NCBI RefSeq assembly: GCF_001879205.1
Contig: NZ_MLFK01000006.1
Span: 124,001 to 188,000 of the forward strand
Origin: Flavobacterium johnsoniae
Lineage (GTDB): Bacteria > Bacteroidota > Bacteroidia > Flavobacteriales > Flavobacteriaceae
Direction of reading: 5' to 3'
Length of the DNA stretch: 64,000 bases
Below are positions 25,937 through 34,280 of the stretch, piece after piece. The notes under the pieces were generated by a model, which worked only from the letters and a program-made list of their open reading frames with translations, had not been told where the DNA came from and made no database searches. Both the position numbers and the translations under genes were made by a program. Position 1 is the first letter of the stretch. Every line of letters begins with the position of its first letter.

Positions 25937-26246
25937 CTCTATGTGGTATTTAGTTAAATCTAAAAAAGGTTTATAATTGGACTAGGTTTGATTATAAATC
26001 CCTTTCTTTTCTTGGATCAAATTTATTGCGAACGAATAGTAAAAGAACTGATAAAAATCATGGTTAGAATTTTATTAAAATCTTATAATTAAAAAGTAAA
26101 TCATATTTTTTTGAAAGGACAGCTAATTAGTGGACTTTAGTTTTGTATACAATAGAGATCGATAAAAAAGATTGTATGTTTTGGATCTTTAAACAAGAAT
26201 GCATCTAAAAATCGAAAAAAATGACAAAAGTGATTAACTTTGCAGC
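25937..26246. other. 310-base gap between YceI and rlmN
   Basis: No coding frame of interest. It holds the rlmN promoter at its right end (26235-26242) and A/T-rich DNA with weak, interrupted inverted words (TACAAT/ATTGTA near 26140-26180). I see no repeat family or RNA here. Confidence 0.6.
26235..26242 (+). promoter_or_regulatory. Candidate -7 box of rlmN
   Basis: TAACTTTG, matching TAnnTTTG, ending only 4 bases before the rlmN ATG at 26247, so the transcript may be leaderless or nearly so. Confidence 0.5.
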
Positions 26247-27296
26247 ATGCAAATTGAGAAAAAAGATATAAGAGCGTTATCAAAAGAACAGCTGCGAGAT
26301 TTTTTTGTCGCAAATAACGACAAAGCTTTTCGCGGTAATCAAGTTTATGAATGGCTTTGGAGCAAGGGAGCGCATAGTTTTGAGGATATGACCAATGTTG
26401 CTAAAACAACACGTTCTATGCTTGAAGAGAATTTTGTTATCAACCATATTAAAGTAGATACCATGCAGCGAAGCAGTGACGGAACAGTAAAAAATGCTGT
26501 ACGACTGCATGATGGTTTAGTGGTAGAATCTGTTTTAATACCTACTGATACACGTACAACAGCTTGTGTTTCTAGTCAGGTTGGCTGTAGTTTGGATTGT
26601 AATTTTTGTGCTACTGCCCGTTTAAAACGTATGCGAAATTTGGAGCCGGGAGAAATTTACGATCAAATTATGGCAATTGATAAAGAAAGTCGTTTGTATT
26701 ACAATCATCCGCTTTCGAATATTGTTTTTATGGGAATGGGAGAGCCTTTAATGAACTATAATAATGTCATTAAAGCCATCGATATGATTACCTCTCCGGA
26801 AGGTTTAGGAATGTCGCCAAAACGTATTATGCTTTCGACATCCGGAATTCCGAAAATGATTAAGAAAATGGCCGATGATGATGTAAAATTCAAATTGGCA
26901 GTTTCACTGCATTCGGCTATTGACGAAACACGCGCGAAGATTATGCCTTTCAGCAAAAATTTTCCTTTAAAAGACCTTCGCGAAGCATTAGAATATTGGT
27001 ACAGAAAAACCAAAAGCAAAATTTCGTATGAATATGTAGTTTGGAAAGGAATTAACGACGATAAAGCCTCAATTGATGCTTTGGTTAAGTTCTGTAAATA
27101 TGTGCCATGCAAAGTTAATTTAATTGAATATAATCCAATTGATGACGGAGAATTTCAACAGGCATCTGAAGAATCTATTTTGGCTTACATTAAAGCATTA
27201 GAAAGCATTGATGTTGTAGTAAAAGTACGTCGAAGCCGCGGAAAAGATATCGATGCCGCCTGTGGCCAGTTAGCCAATAAGGAAGCAGAAGTTTAA
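26247..27296 (+). CDS. rlmN: 23S rRNA/tRNA (adenine-C2) methyltransferase RlmN
   Basis: A radical-SAM dual-specificity methylase of A2503 in 23S rRNA and A37 in tRNA. The 349-aa protein has the Cys-rich cluster CSLDCNFC (Cys114, 118, 121) for the 4Fe-4S centre and the essential second cysteine in AACGQL (Cys339), with the conserved NIVFMGMGEPLMNY block. Length and start (MQIEKKDIRALSKEQLRDFF) are typical of Flavobacterium. The -7 box lies almost on the start codon. A bidirectional terminator follows at 27327. Confidence 0.96.
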   Translation: MQIEKKDIRALSKEQLRDFFVANNDKAFRGNQVYEWLWSKGAHSFEDMTNVAKTTRSMLEENFVINHIKVDTMQRSSDGTVKNAVRLHDGLVVESVLIPTDTRTTACVSSQVGCSLDCNFCATARLKRMRNLEPGEIYDQIMAIDKESRLYYNHPLSNIVFMGMGEPLMNYNNVIKAIDMITSPEGLGMSPKRIMLSTSGIPKMIKKMADDDVKFKLAVSLHSAIDETRAKIMPFSKNFPLKDLREALEYWYRKTKSKISYEYVVWKGINDDKASIDALVKFCKYVPCKVNLIEYNPIDDGEFQQASEESILAYIKALESIDVVVKVRRSRGKDIDAACGQLANKEAEV

Positions 27297-27326
27297 TATA
27301 TATTCAACGAGGAATATTTTATAAAT

Positions 27327-27373
27327 AAAAAAGCATTAAAAACGAGAGTGAATCTTGTTTTTAATGCTTTTTT
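27327..27373. terminator. Bidirectional terminator between rlmN and the broken lipoprotein
   Basis: AAAAAAGCATTAAAAAC (27327-27343) pairs perfectly with GTTTTTAATGCTTTTTT (27357-27373) over 17 bases around a 13-base loop; T runs on both strands. It ends both the rlmN transcript and the converging lipoprotein gene. Confidence 0.85.
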
Positions 27374-27390
27374 TCTGGGCAAAAAGGGAA

Positions 27391-28252
27391 TTATTTTTTC
27401 AAGTCGATTTCTTCGGTTACCCCGTCTTTTGTTACAGAAGCCAGCGTGTCACAATCTCCGTTACCATAATCAATTACAGCAGAAGCTCCATTTTTGGTTA
27501 CAGAAACAATTCCTTTTAAAGCAAATGATTTTCTGCAAGAAGCTTTAAATTCTAAAGGTGTTGTAATTTCTGCTGAAAAAGTATCTCCATTTGGTAAAGT
27601 TGTCGTCCCGCTTCCGGTCACAACAAATACGTTATCTTCCCAATTAAACCAGGTGTTGTAACCAGCGGTCATTTCTTTGACTAAAGAACCTTTTCTGCTG
27701 TACACACTTCCGTCATCAAAAGTAATGGTTAAATCTATTGCTGCCGTCGAAACCGGATGTGCTTCTGCTAATAGATCTGTTGATTTAACAGTTCGAACAA
27801 TGCTTTTACTTCCCTGCAGTTTTTTACCATTATGATAAAAACCTTCAAACGTATAACTAATGGTTTGTGTCGAAGCCGAAAAATCATTAGAAAATGAAAC
27901 GACCATTTTTCCTTTTACTGTATTTCCGTTATCGAGTGTACAGCCGTCAACGCCAAAATCTACTGTTTTTGTAAAAGTATTATTCGTTAAAACTGTTGTA
28001 ATAACAGCGCAGCTAGGCAAAAAGTTTTTAAATGTTTCCGGAAGGTTTGTTGTTAATATTAAGCTGAGAACTAAATTGGTCTTCAGCAATATTCGTAACA
28101 TCTTCTATTGAGGCATCAATTTTGGCATTTGCAATAATTTCGTCATTCGTAATTACCTTACTCGTTCCGTCATTTGTGTTTTCATCAGAATTACAACTTG
28201 TAAATAATGATAAAGCCATACAGGTTCCAATTAATAAAAATTTTGTTTTCAT
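27391..28252 (-). pseudogene. Frameshifted exported lipoprotein of unknown function
   Basis: Two overlapping minus-strand frames belong to one gene. The first (28252 to about 28040) begins with a lipoprotein signal, LFTSCNSDEN, and runs through SIEDVTNIAEDQFSSQL. The second (to 27391) continues with ETFKNFLPSCAVITTVL and a beta-rich domain with NGNTVKGKMVVSF, YTFEGFYHNGKKLQG and TFDDGSVYSRKGS. Reading KPSG switches to PETF by one extra base at about 28036-28044 (CCTTCCGGAAAC), where CCTTCGGAAAC would restore the frame. This is a broken gene or a sequencing error; no programmed-shift signal is obvious. Confidence 0.75.
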
Positions 28253-28394
28253 AATAGTAGTTTTTTGGTTTTACTTTAATTAATGAATTCAAATTAGTAT
28301 TAGATTGAGGTGTTTTTGGATTGTTTTTTTTAAATTAGTGCATAATTGTTAATATACTAACTTAAAATAGACAACGTTTTTTTATTTAAAATAG

Positions 28395-28402
28395 TATATT
28401 TG
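28395..28402 (+). promoter_or_regulatory. Candidate -7 box of the polyprenyl synthase gene
   Basis: TATATTTG, full match to TAnnTTTG, 8 bases before the ATG at 28411, so the leader would be very short. Confidence 0.5.
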
Positions 28403-28410
28403 GAATCGAA

Positions 28411-29388
28411 ATGAATATTACTTCACAAATAAAACAGCCCATTATTGCCGAGATGGAACTTTTTGAAAAAAAGTTTCATGAATCGATGACTTCAAAGGTT
28501 GCGTTACTGAACCGAATTACTTATTATATCGTCAATAGAAAAGGGAAACAAATGCGTCCGATGTTTGTTTTTCTGACTGCAAAAATGGTTTCTGGCGGCA
28601 TTGTAAACGAAAGAACCTATCGTGGTGCTTCGGTTATTGAGTTAATTCATACCGCAACTTTAGTTCATGATGATGTTGTGGACGACAGTAATCGCCGCCG
28701 TGGATTTTTCTCTATCAACGCCCTTTGGAAAAATAAAATTGCTGTTCTTGTTGGAGATTATTTACTTTCGAAAGGGTTGCTGCTTTCTATAGATAACGGC
28801 GATTTCGATTTACTCCGAATCATTTCTGTAGCTGTTCGCGAAATGAGCGAAGGAGAACTACTTCAAATAGAAAAAGCCCGAAGACTCGATATTACCGAAG
28901 ATGTTTATTACGAAATTATCCGAAAAAAAACCGCTACTCTTATTGCGGCTTGCTGTGCTCTTGGTGCAAAATCGGTAATTGAAGATGATGCTCAGGTTGA
29001 GAATATGCGAATGTTCGGCGAACTTATCGGAATGGCTTTCCAGATTAAAGACGACTTGTTTGATTATAGTGAAGAAGCCATTGGAAAACCAACCGGAATC
29101 GATATTAAAGAGCAAAAAATGACTTTGCCTTTAATTCATGTTTTAAATACTTGTACAACGCAGGAAAAAAAGTGGCTGATAAACTCCATCAAAAACCACA
29201 ACAAAGACAAAAAACGCGTAAAAGAAGTGATTGCCTTTGTAAAAAATAATAATGGTTTGGCTTACGCCGAAAACAAAATGGTGCAATTCCAGCAGGAAGC
29301 ACTTTCTCTTTTAAACAATTACCCGGATTCTGAGTTCAAAGCGGCGCTTACCCTGATGGTAAACTACGTTATTGAAAGAAAGAAATAA
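28411..29388 (+). CDS. Polyprenyl (octaprenyl-type) diphosphate synthase
   Basis: A 325-aa trans-prenyltransferase extending isopentenyl chains, most likely for the menaquinone side chain. Both aspartate-rich motifs are visible: LVHDDVVDDSNRRR (first, DDxxD-like with the typical RR after) and FQIKDDLFDYSEE (second), plus GKQMRPMFVFLTAKM. Chain length cannot be told from sequence, though the small residues before the first motif suit a long product. It is a single gene with a TATATTTG box. Confidence 0.9.
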   Translation: MNITSQIKQPIIAEMELFEKKFHESMTSKVALLNRITYYIVNRKGKQMRPMFVFLTAKMVSGGIVNERTYRGASVIELIHTATLVHDDVVDDSNRRRGFFSINALWKNKIAVLVGDYLLSKGLLLSIDNGDFDLLRIISVAVREMSEGELLQIEKARRLDITEDVYYEIIRKKTATLIAACCALGAKSVIEDDAQVENMRMFGELIGMAFQIKDDLFDYSEEAIGKPTGIDIKEQKMTLPLIHVLNTCTTQEKKWLINSIKNHNKDKKRVKEVIAFVKNNNGLAYAENKMVQFQQEALSLLNNYPDSEFKAALTLMVNYVIERKK

Positions 29389-29515
29389 TTTTTTAATTAA
29401 ATAATTGGAAAATTTATCAATTAGATAGTTGGTTTACTTTATTGTAAATCAGTGTGTATTTCTATTTTCTGGAATTTTGATTTAATTTCTTTTGAAATTT
29501 TCACAACCTTCATGC

Positions 29516-29541
29516 AACCATTTTAAAACTCTAAGCGTCTA
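29516..29541 (+). promoter_or_regulatory. Candidate ECF-sigma promoter (auto-regulation)
   Basis: A -35-like GCAACC (AACC at 29516-29519) is followed after a 16-base spacer by a -10-like CGTCTA (29536-29541). This is the AAC...CGT layout typical of ECF sigma-dependent promoters, not the TAnnTTTG type. It lies 53 bases before the sigma factor start, as expected for an auto-regulated ECF gene. Confidence 0.55.
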
Positions 29542-29594
29542 TGCTAATAGAAGTCTGTTTCTAAAACCAAAAAACAAAAACCGAAAGCTTATTA

Positions 29595-30155
29595 ATGAAA
29601 ATTATTCATTTACATCAAGAAGAAACTGAAGTCATAAAGCTGGCTGTCGAAAATAATCGTCAGGCACAACAGCAGATTTACAGCAGGTTTTCTCCTAAAA
29701 TGTTAAGCGTATGCCGGCAATATATAAAGGACATTCAGCTGGCAGAAGATGTAATGATAACGGCTTTTATGAAGGTATTTACCAATTTAAGCAAGTTTGA
29801 AAATAAAGGAAGTTTTGAAGGCTGGATCCGCCGAATTATGGTTAACGAATGCATTTCGTATTTGAGAGTTCAGAAGAAAGTAAAATTTGCCGAAGATGAA
29901 TTTTTTGTCGAAGAAAGTTTTAATGAAATCGACAGCCAGTTTACCGTTGAACAGATTCAGTTTTTAATTGATGCTTTGCCCGATGGTTATAAAATGGTTT
30001 TCAATCTGTACGCCATCGAAGGTTACAAACACAATGAAATTGCCAAGATGTTAGGAATTAATGAAGGAACATCGAAATCGCAATTATCGCACGCCAGAAA
30101 AATGCTGCAAACACAAATTAGTATTTTAAAAAAACAAGATAATGGAACCGAATAA
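29595..30155 (+). CDS. ECF-type sigma-70 RNA polymerase factor
   Basis: A 186-aa sigma factor with region 2 (YSRFSPKMLSVCRQYIKD, LAEDVMITAFMKVF, and the core-binding GSFEGWIRRIMVNECISYLR) and region 4 (QFLIDALPDGYKMVFNLYAI, then EGYKHNEIAKMLGINEGTSK helix-turn-helix). There is no region 1.1 or 3. It overlaps the next gene by 14 bases, the normal arrangement for a sigma factor and its membrane partner. The site at 29516 suggests that it activates itself. The target stress cannot be read from sequence. Confidence 0.92.
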   Translation: MKIIHLHQEETEVIKLAVENNRQAQQQIYSRFSPKMLSVCRQYIKDIQLAEDVMITAFMKVFTNLSKFENKGSFEGWIRRIMVNECISYLRVQKKVKFAEDEFFVEESFNEIDSQFTVEQIQFLIDALPDGYKMVFNLYAIEGYKHNEIAKMLGINEGTSKSQLSHARKMLQTQISILKKQDNGTE

Positions 30156-30870
30156 TTTTGAAAAGGATTTCCGTGAAAAGCTAAACGAACGCAAAATTGA
30201 GCCAGGCAATAAAGCCTGGGATCGATTAGATGCGATGTTGAGCGTAGCTGAAGAAAAGAAAACGCCAGTAAAACATTCAAAAAGAAAATGGCTGTACATC
30301 GCGGCTAGTATTGCAGGCTTTTTATTGGCGGGAACGTTCTTTTTTAATCAAAAGAAACATGCGGTTGAAGTAACTAAAAATGTTGTAATAGAAGAAAATA
30401 CAAAGAGAAATTCTGTCGAAAAACCAATCTTAAATAAAGTTGATTCCGTTAAGGCTGAAACTGTAATTGCCGAAAAAACTTCAACAGAACCTTCTACCCA
30501 AAAATCAAATCAACAAGGAAATAATGTTAGCCTAAAACCAAATAAAATCATCCCAAACAAATCAAATCAAATAGTGGAGTCTTCAGTCATCATCAAAAAC
30601 AATCAAGAAAAACAATCAAATAATAGTCAAACCGTAATTGCTGAAAACCCTCAAAAAGAAAATGTAGATCAATTACTGGAAGCGGCAGAAAAAACAGTTT
30701 TGGCTGAAAATTCGGCAAAGCCAAAAAAAGTAAAAATCAATGCTTCGGATTTACTGAATCAGGTCGACGGCGAATTGGAACTTTCATTTAGAGAGAAAAT
30801 GATCACAAAAATCAATAAAAGCTATCATACGGTAAAAGTAGCGGTAGAAAATCGTAATGTCAAAAATTAA
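30142..30870 (+). CDS. Single-pass membrane protein, probable anti-sigma partner
   Basis: A 242-aa protein with an N-terminal soluble segment (EKDFREKLNERKIEPGNKAW, DRLDAML) facing the cytoplasm, one membrane helix near residues 49-68 (WLYIAASIAGFLLAGTFFF), and a long Asn/Gln/Lys-rich periplasmic tail. No known anti-sigma domain (zinc-binding or ASD) is evident, but the position (14-base overlap with the sigma gene) and topology fit. It could alternatively be a sensor that only controls its neighbours. Confidence 0.65.
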   Translation: MEPNNFEKDFREKLNERKIEPGNKAWDRLDAMLSVAEEKKTPVKHSKRKWLYIAASIAGFLLAGTFFFNQKKHAVEVTKNVVIEENTKRNSVEKPILNKVDSVKAETVIAEKTSTEPSTQKSNQQGNNVSLKPNKIIPNKSNQIVESSVIIKNNQEKQSNNSQTVIAENPQKENVDQLLEAAEKTVLAENSAKPKKVKINASDLLNQVDGELELSFREKMITKINKSYHTVKVAVENRNVKN

Positions 30871-30904
30871 ATAATCATCAATCAAATCAATCAAATCAAC
30901 AATT

Positions 30905-31996
30905 ATGAAAAATTTTACAATTTATTTATTTCTCTTAGTATTCTTATTTGTTACTAAAATGGTAGGGCAGGAAACTTTTGAGAACAAAGCAAAATCAATT
31001 GCTGTAAATATTGAAAAAATCACCAATGAAGAGAAAGCAGCATTAAAAAAGGAAGTTGATGAAGTCAATAATCAGTTAGTTGAAGGAGTGATTTCTAAAG
31101 AGGAAGCGGAAAAAAAGAAAAAAGAATTTGCAGAAAAAAGAGCGCGTAATATAGAAAATAGAGTTGCAATAGAGCAGGAAAAACTAGAAAAACTAGTACA
31201 GGAAAAAGTAGATGGTAAAATAAATTATGATAAGGAGAAAGGTGGTACTATATTGTTAATTGGAGGAGGTAATGATTCTATCAGGCCTCACCAGACCGAA
31301 ATAAAAATTCCTGCTATGAAAGTATATGATGGACAGGATGACAAGGTAAAAAGAGAATCAAAAAGAACTACTTCTCAATTTGTATTTGCTATGGGGTTAA
31401 ACAGCACAATGGCTGACGGCAAACTTCAGGATTCAAATTACAATTTTATTGGTTCTCATTTTTATGAATGGGGTTTAACTTTTAATTCCAGAATATTAGA
31501 ACATAATAATTTACTTCATGCAAAATATGGACTTTCATTAATGTATAACAATCTTCGTCCGACAGATAATCGCAGTTTTGTGGTGAATGGTGAGCAGACA
31601 GATTTGGTTACGAATCCTATAAATTTAAAAGAATCTCGTTTTAGAAATGTGTATTTGGTGGCTCCTGTACATCTTGAATTTGATTTTTCGAAAGATGGAA
31701 ATTATGAAGGGAAATCATATTATAGAACACACAAGGGTTTTCGTATGGGGTTTGGAGGTTATGCAGGAATCAATGTCAAATCTAAACAGATTTTAAAATT
31801 TGAAGATAATGATTATAAAACAACACAGAAAACAAAAGGGGATTTTAATGTAAACAATTTTGTTTACGGATTGAGTTCATACATAGGTTATAAAGAAATA
31901 AGTTTGTATTTAAAATATGATTTAAATCCGATTTTTAAAAGTAATACAGTCGACGAAAACAATATTTCTTTAGGTATTCGTTTCGATTTTAATTAA
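30905..31996 (+). CDS. Exported coiled-coil and beta-barrel-like protein of the sigma module
   Basis: A 363-aa exported protein (signal peptide near FLFVTKMVGQ). Residues about 25-100 form a charged coiled coil rich in Glu and Lys (EEKAALKKEVDEVNNQLVEG). The second half has alternating aromatic strands (FVFAMGLNSTMADGKL, YEWGLTFNSRI, FRMGFGGYAGI, ISLGIRFDFN) ending in an aromatic residue before the final N, like an outer-membrane barrel. It is the third gene of the ECF unit, 34 bases after gene 2. It may report envelope state to the sigma system; unproven. Confidence 0.65.
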   Translation: MKNFTIYLFLLVFLFVTKMVGQETFENKAKSIAVNIEKITNEEKAALKKEVDEVNNQLVEGVISKEEAEKKKKEFAEKRARNIENRVAIEQEKLEKLVQEKVDGKINYDKEKGGTILLIGGGNDSIRPHQTEIKIPAMKVYDGQDDKVKRESKRTTSQFVFAMGLNSTMADGKLQDSNYNFIGSHFYEWGLTFNSRILEHNNLLHAKYGLSLMYNNLRPTDNRSFVVNGEQTDLVTNPINLKESRFRNVYLVAPVHLEFDFSKDGNYEGKSYYRTHKGFRMGFGGYAGINVKSKQILKFEDNDYKTTQKTKGDFNVNNFVYGLSSYIGYKEISLYLKYDLNPIFKSNTVDENNISLGIRFDFN

Positions 31997-32022
31997 GGAC
32001 AAAGTTTGAGTTTAGTTAGTAG

Positions 32023-32053
32023 AAAAAGTGCTTCGAAAGAGGCACTTTTTTTT
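32023..32053 (+). terminator. Terminator of the ECF module
   Basis: AAAAAGTGCTTC/GAGGCACTTTTT stem (11 of 12) with a short loop, followed by Ts, 27 bases past the last gene's stop. Confidence 0.75.
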
Positions 32054-32126
32054 GCTTAAAACCTAAAAATTCAGGCTGGATTTATGTACTTTTACAGGCT
32101 CTCATTTTTAAAAAATAATTTAAGTT

Positions 32127-34196
32127 TTGATTTCACAAAATACAATAGATACTGTTTTTGAAACTGCTCGAGTTGAGGAGGTTATTGGTGATTTTGTCAA
32201 TTTAAAGCGCGCAGGAAGTAACTTCAAGGGATTAAGTCCGTTTTCAGATGAGCGGTCGCCATCGTTTATGGTTTCGCCTGTAAAACAAATCTGGAAAGAC
32301 TTTAGTACTGGTAAAGGAGGGAATTCTGTTAAATTCTTAATGGAACATTCGCAGTTTACTTATCCCGAAGCGATTCGGTATTTAGCTAAAAAATACAATA
32401 TCGAAATTGAAGAAACGGAGCAGACAGACGAAGAAAAAGCCATAACCGATGTACGCGAAAGTATGTATCTGGTTTCTGAGTTTGCATCCAAATATTTTCA
32501 GGATGTACTTTTAAATTCTGAAGAAGGAAAAGCCATTGGTTTGTCTTATTTTAAAGAAAGAGGTTTTACCAATGAAACCATCAAAAAATTTAGTTTAGGA
32601 TATTCTCCGGAAACCTGGGACGCTTTGACGAAAGAAGCATTAGGAAAAGGTTACAAATTAGAATTTCTGGAAAGTACAGGTTTGACAATTCCAAGAGAAG
32701 ACCGCCCGTTTGACCGTTTCAAAGGGCGTGTTATGTTTCCTATACAAAGTATGTCCGGACGAGTTCTGGGTTTTGGAGGACGTATTTTAACCAATGATAA
32801 AAAAGCGGCAAAATACCTCAATTCACCAGAAAGTGATATTTACCATAAAAGTAAAGTGCTTTACGGAATTTATCAGGCCAAACAGTCCATAGCCAAACAA
32901 AACAATTGCTACCTGGTTGAAGGATATACAGATGTTATTCAGTTTAATCAGGCCGGAATTGAAAACGTTGTGGCTTCCTCGGGAACTGCTTTAACGCCGG
33001 ATCAAATTCGATTAATCAATCGTCTGACCAGAAATATCACCGTTCTTTTTGATGGTGATGCGGCGGGTTTACGTGCGGCAATTAGAGGAATCGATTTGAT
33101 TCTTGAAGAAGGAATGAATGTAAGAGTCTGTTCTTTTCCAGATGGAGAAGATCCGGATAGTTTTGCGAGAAAAAATTCGCATGACGATTTAGTTGCTTAT
33201 TTAGAAAATAACAGCAAAGATTTTATACAGTTTAAAGCTTCGATCCTGATGGGCGAGGCTAAAAACGATCCTATAAAAAAAGCCGATTTAATTCGGGATA
33301 TGGTTAGCAGTATTTCTAAAATACCGGATCGCATCCAGCGTGAAGTATATATTCAGGAATGTGCCCGAATTATGGATATTTCGGAACAGGTTTTGGTAAG
33401 TACGCTGGCGCAGCTGATTCAAAAAGATATTGCAGACGTTAATAAAAAACAAAAGCAGGAACAAAAGCCTTTTGAAGTCGTTAGAAACCAAAATCCAAAA
33501 TATACAAGCTTTTCGGGTGGAGATCCCGAAGATCCAAGAACAGGCCCGCCGGATGATTATCCGGGAGACTATGGATATCCTGGAGAGCAGACAGAAAAAG
33601 TAGATATTTTATATGGTTTCGAGAAAAAAATTATCGAACTATTATTGCTATACGGAAGCGTAGAAGAAGATTTTGAAGATGTTTTCCTGAAAGCAGATGA
33701 AGAAGGAAATGTTAAGGAAGTCAGCGAAAAACGAAAATACAGAGTTTACGAAAAAATTTATTTAAGCCTGCAGGAAGATGAAGTAGAGCTGTCTAATACT
33801 TTGTTTCAGAATATTTTTGCTGGATTAATTGATTTTTACAATCGAAACGAAACTTTTAGTTTAGATAAATATTTGATGCATCTGCATCCTGATTTTGCTC
33901 AGGAAGTCACCAATATTTTAATGGAAGATGAAAAAGTAACAATCCACAACTGGGAAGGACAGAATATTTTTCCAAAACATAAAAATGTTACGATCGAGCA
34001 AAATGTTTCAGATACTATTTTTTCGATGCGTTGGTTTTTAATCTCAAAAATAATTCACGATTTAAAAAATTCGCTGGTTTCTGATCCACAGGAAGATAAT
34101 TCAGAAATATTATCAATGGTGGTCGATTATTCTAAACTGCTCAATAATTTTTCAAAAAAACTGGGAAGGGTAGTGGTCCCTTATCATGGCGGATAA
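32127..34196 (+). CDS. dnaG: DNA primase
   Basis: Makes RNA primers for replication. The 689-aa protein has the RNA polymerase core (GRVMFPIQSMSGRVLGFGGR), the toprim block (NCYLVEGYTDVIQF, VLFDGDAAGLRAA, FPDGEDPDSF) and a C-terminal helicase-binding region. The N-terminal CHC2 zinc domain is degenerate: where other primases have CPFH and CFGCG, this reads SPFSDE and DFSTG, so all four zinc ligands are gone, although the surrounding KGLSPF...SPSF and SGKGG frame is kept. The start is a TTG (MISQNTIDTVFETARV), needed to keep the conserved N-terminus. No ATG in frame is nearby. Confidence 0.92.
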   Translation: MISQNTIDTVFETARVEEVIGDFVNLKRAGSNFKGLSPFSDERSPSFMVSPVKQIWKDFSTGKGGNSVKFLMEHSQFTYPEAIRYLAKKYNIEIEETEQTDEEKAITDVRESMYLVSEFASKYFQDVLLNSEEGKAIGLSYFKERGFTNETIKKFSLGYSPETWDALTKEALGKGYKLEFLESTGLTIPREDRPFDRFKGRVMFPIQSMSGRVLGFGGRILTNDKKAAKYLNSPESDIYHKSKVLYGIYQAKQSIAKQNNCYLVEGYTDVIQFNQAGIENVVASSGTALTPDQIRLINRLTRNITVLFDGDAAGLRAAIRGIDLILEEGMNVRVCSFPDGEDPDSFARKNSHDDLVAYLENNSKDFIQFKASILMGEAKNDPIKKADLIRDMVSSISKIPDRIQREVYIQECARIMDISEQVLVSTLAQLIQKDIADVNKKQKQEQKPFEVVRNQNPKYTSFSGGDPEDPRTGPPDDYPGDYGYPGEQTEKVDILYGFEKKIIELLLLYGSVEEDFEDVFLKADEEGNVKEVSEKRKYRVYEKIYLSLQEDEVELSNTLFQNIFAGLIDFYNRNETFSLDKYLMHLHPDFAQEVTNILMEDEKVTIHNWEGQNIFPKHKNVTIEQNVSDTIFSMRWFLISKIIHDLKNSLVSDPQEDNSEILSMVVDYSKLLNNFSKKLGRVVVPYHGG

Positions 34197-34201
34197 AAAT
34201 C

Positions 34202-34238
34202 AAAAAGCTCTATAGTGATTAACAATATAGAGCTTTTT
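34202..34238 (+). terminator. Terminator of dnaG
   Basis: AAAAAGCTCTATA (34202-34214) and TATAGAGCTTTTT (34226-34238) pair perfectly over 13 bases, followed by Ts, 6 bases past the dnaG stop. Confidence 0.85.
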
Positions 34239-34280
34239 TTATGGTTGATGACTTGCAAAGCAAATCAGGATACCACCAAA

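Noticed and set aside
28028-28101. Reading the two overlapping frames as two separate small genes
   Set aside because: The second frame lacks a signal and continues the first's pattern, and a one-base change joins them; a single broken gene is simpler.
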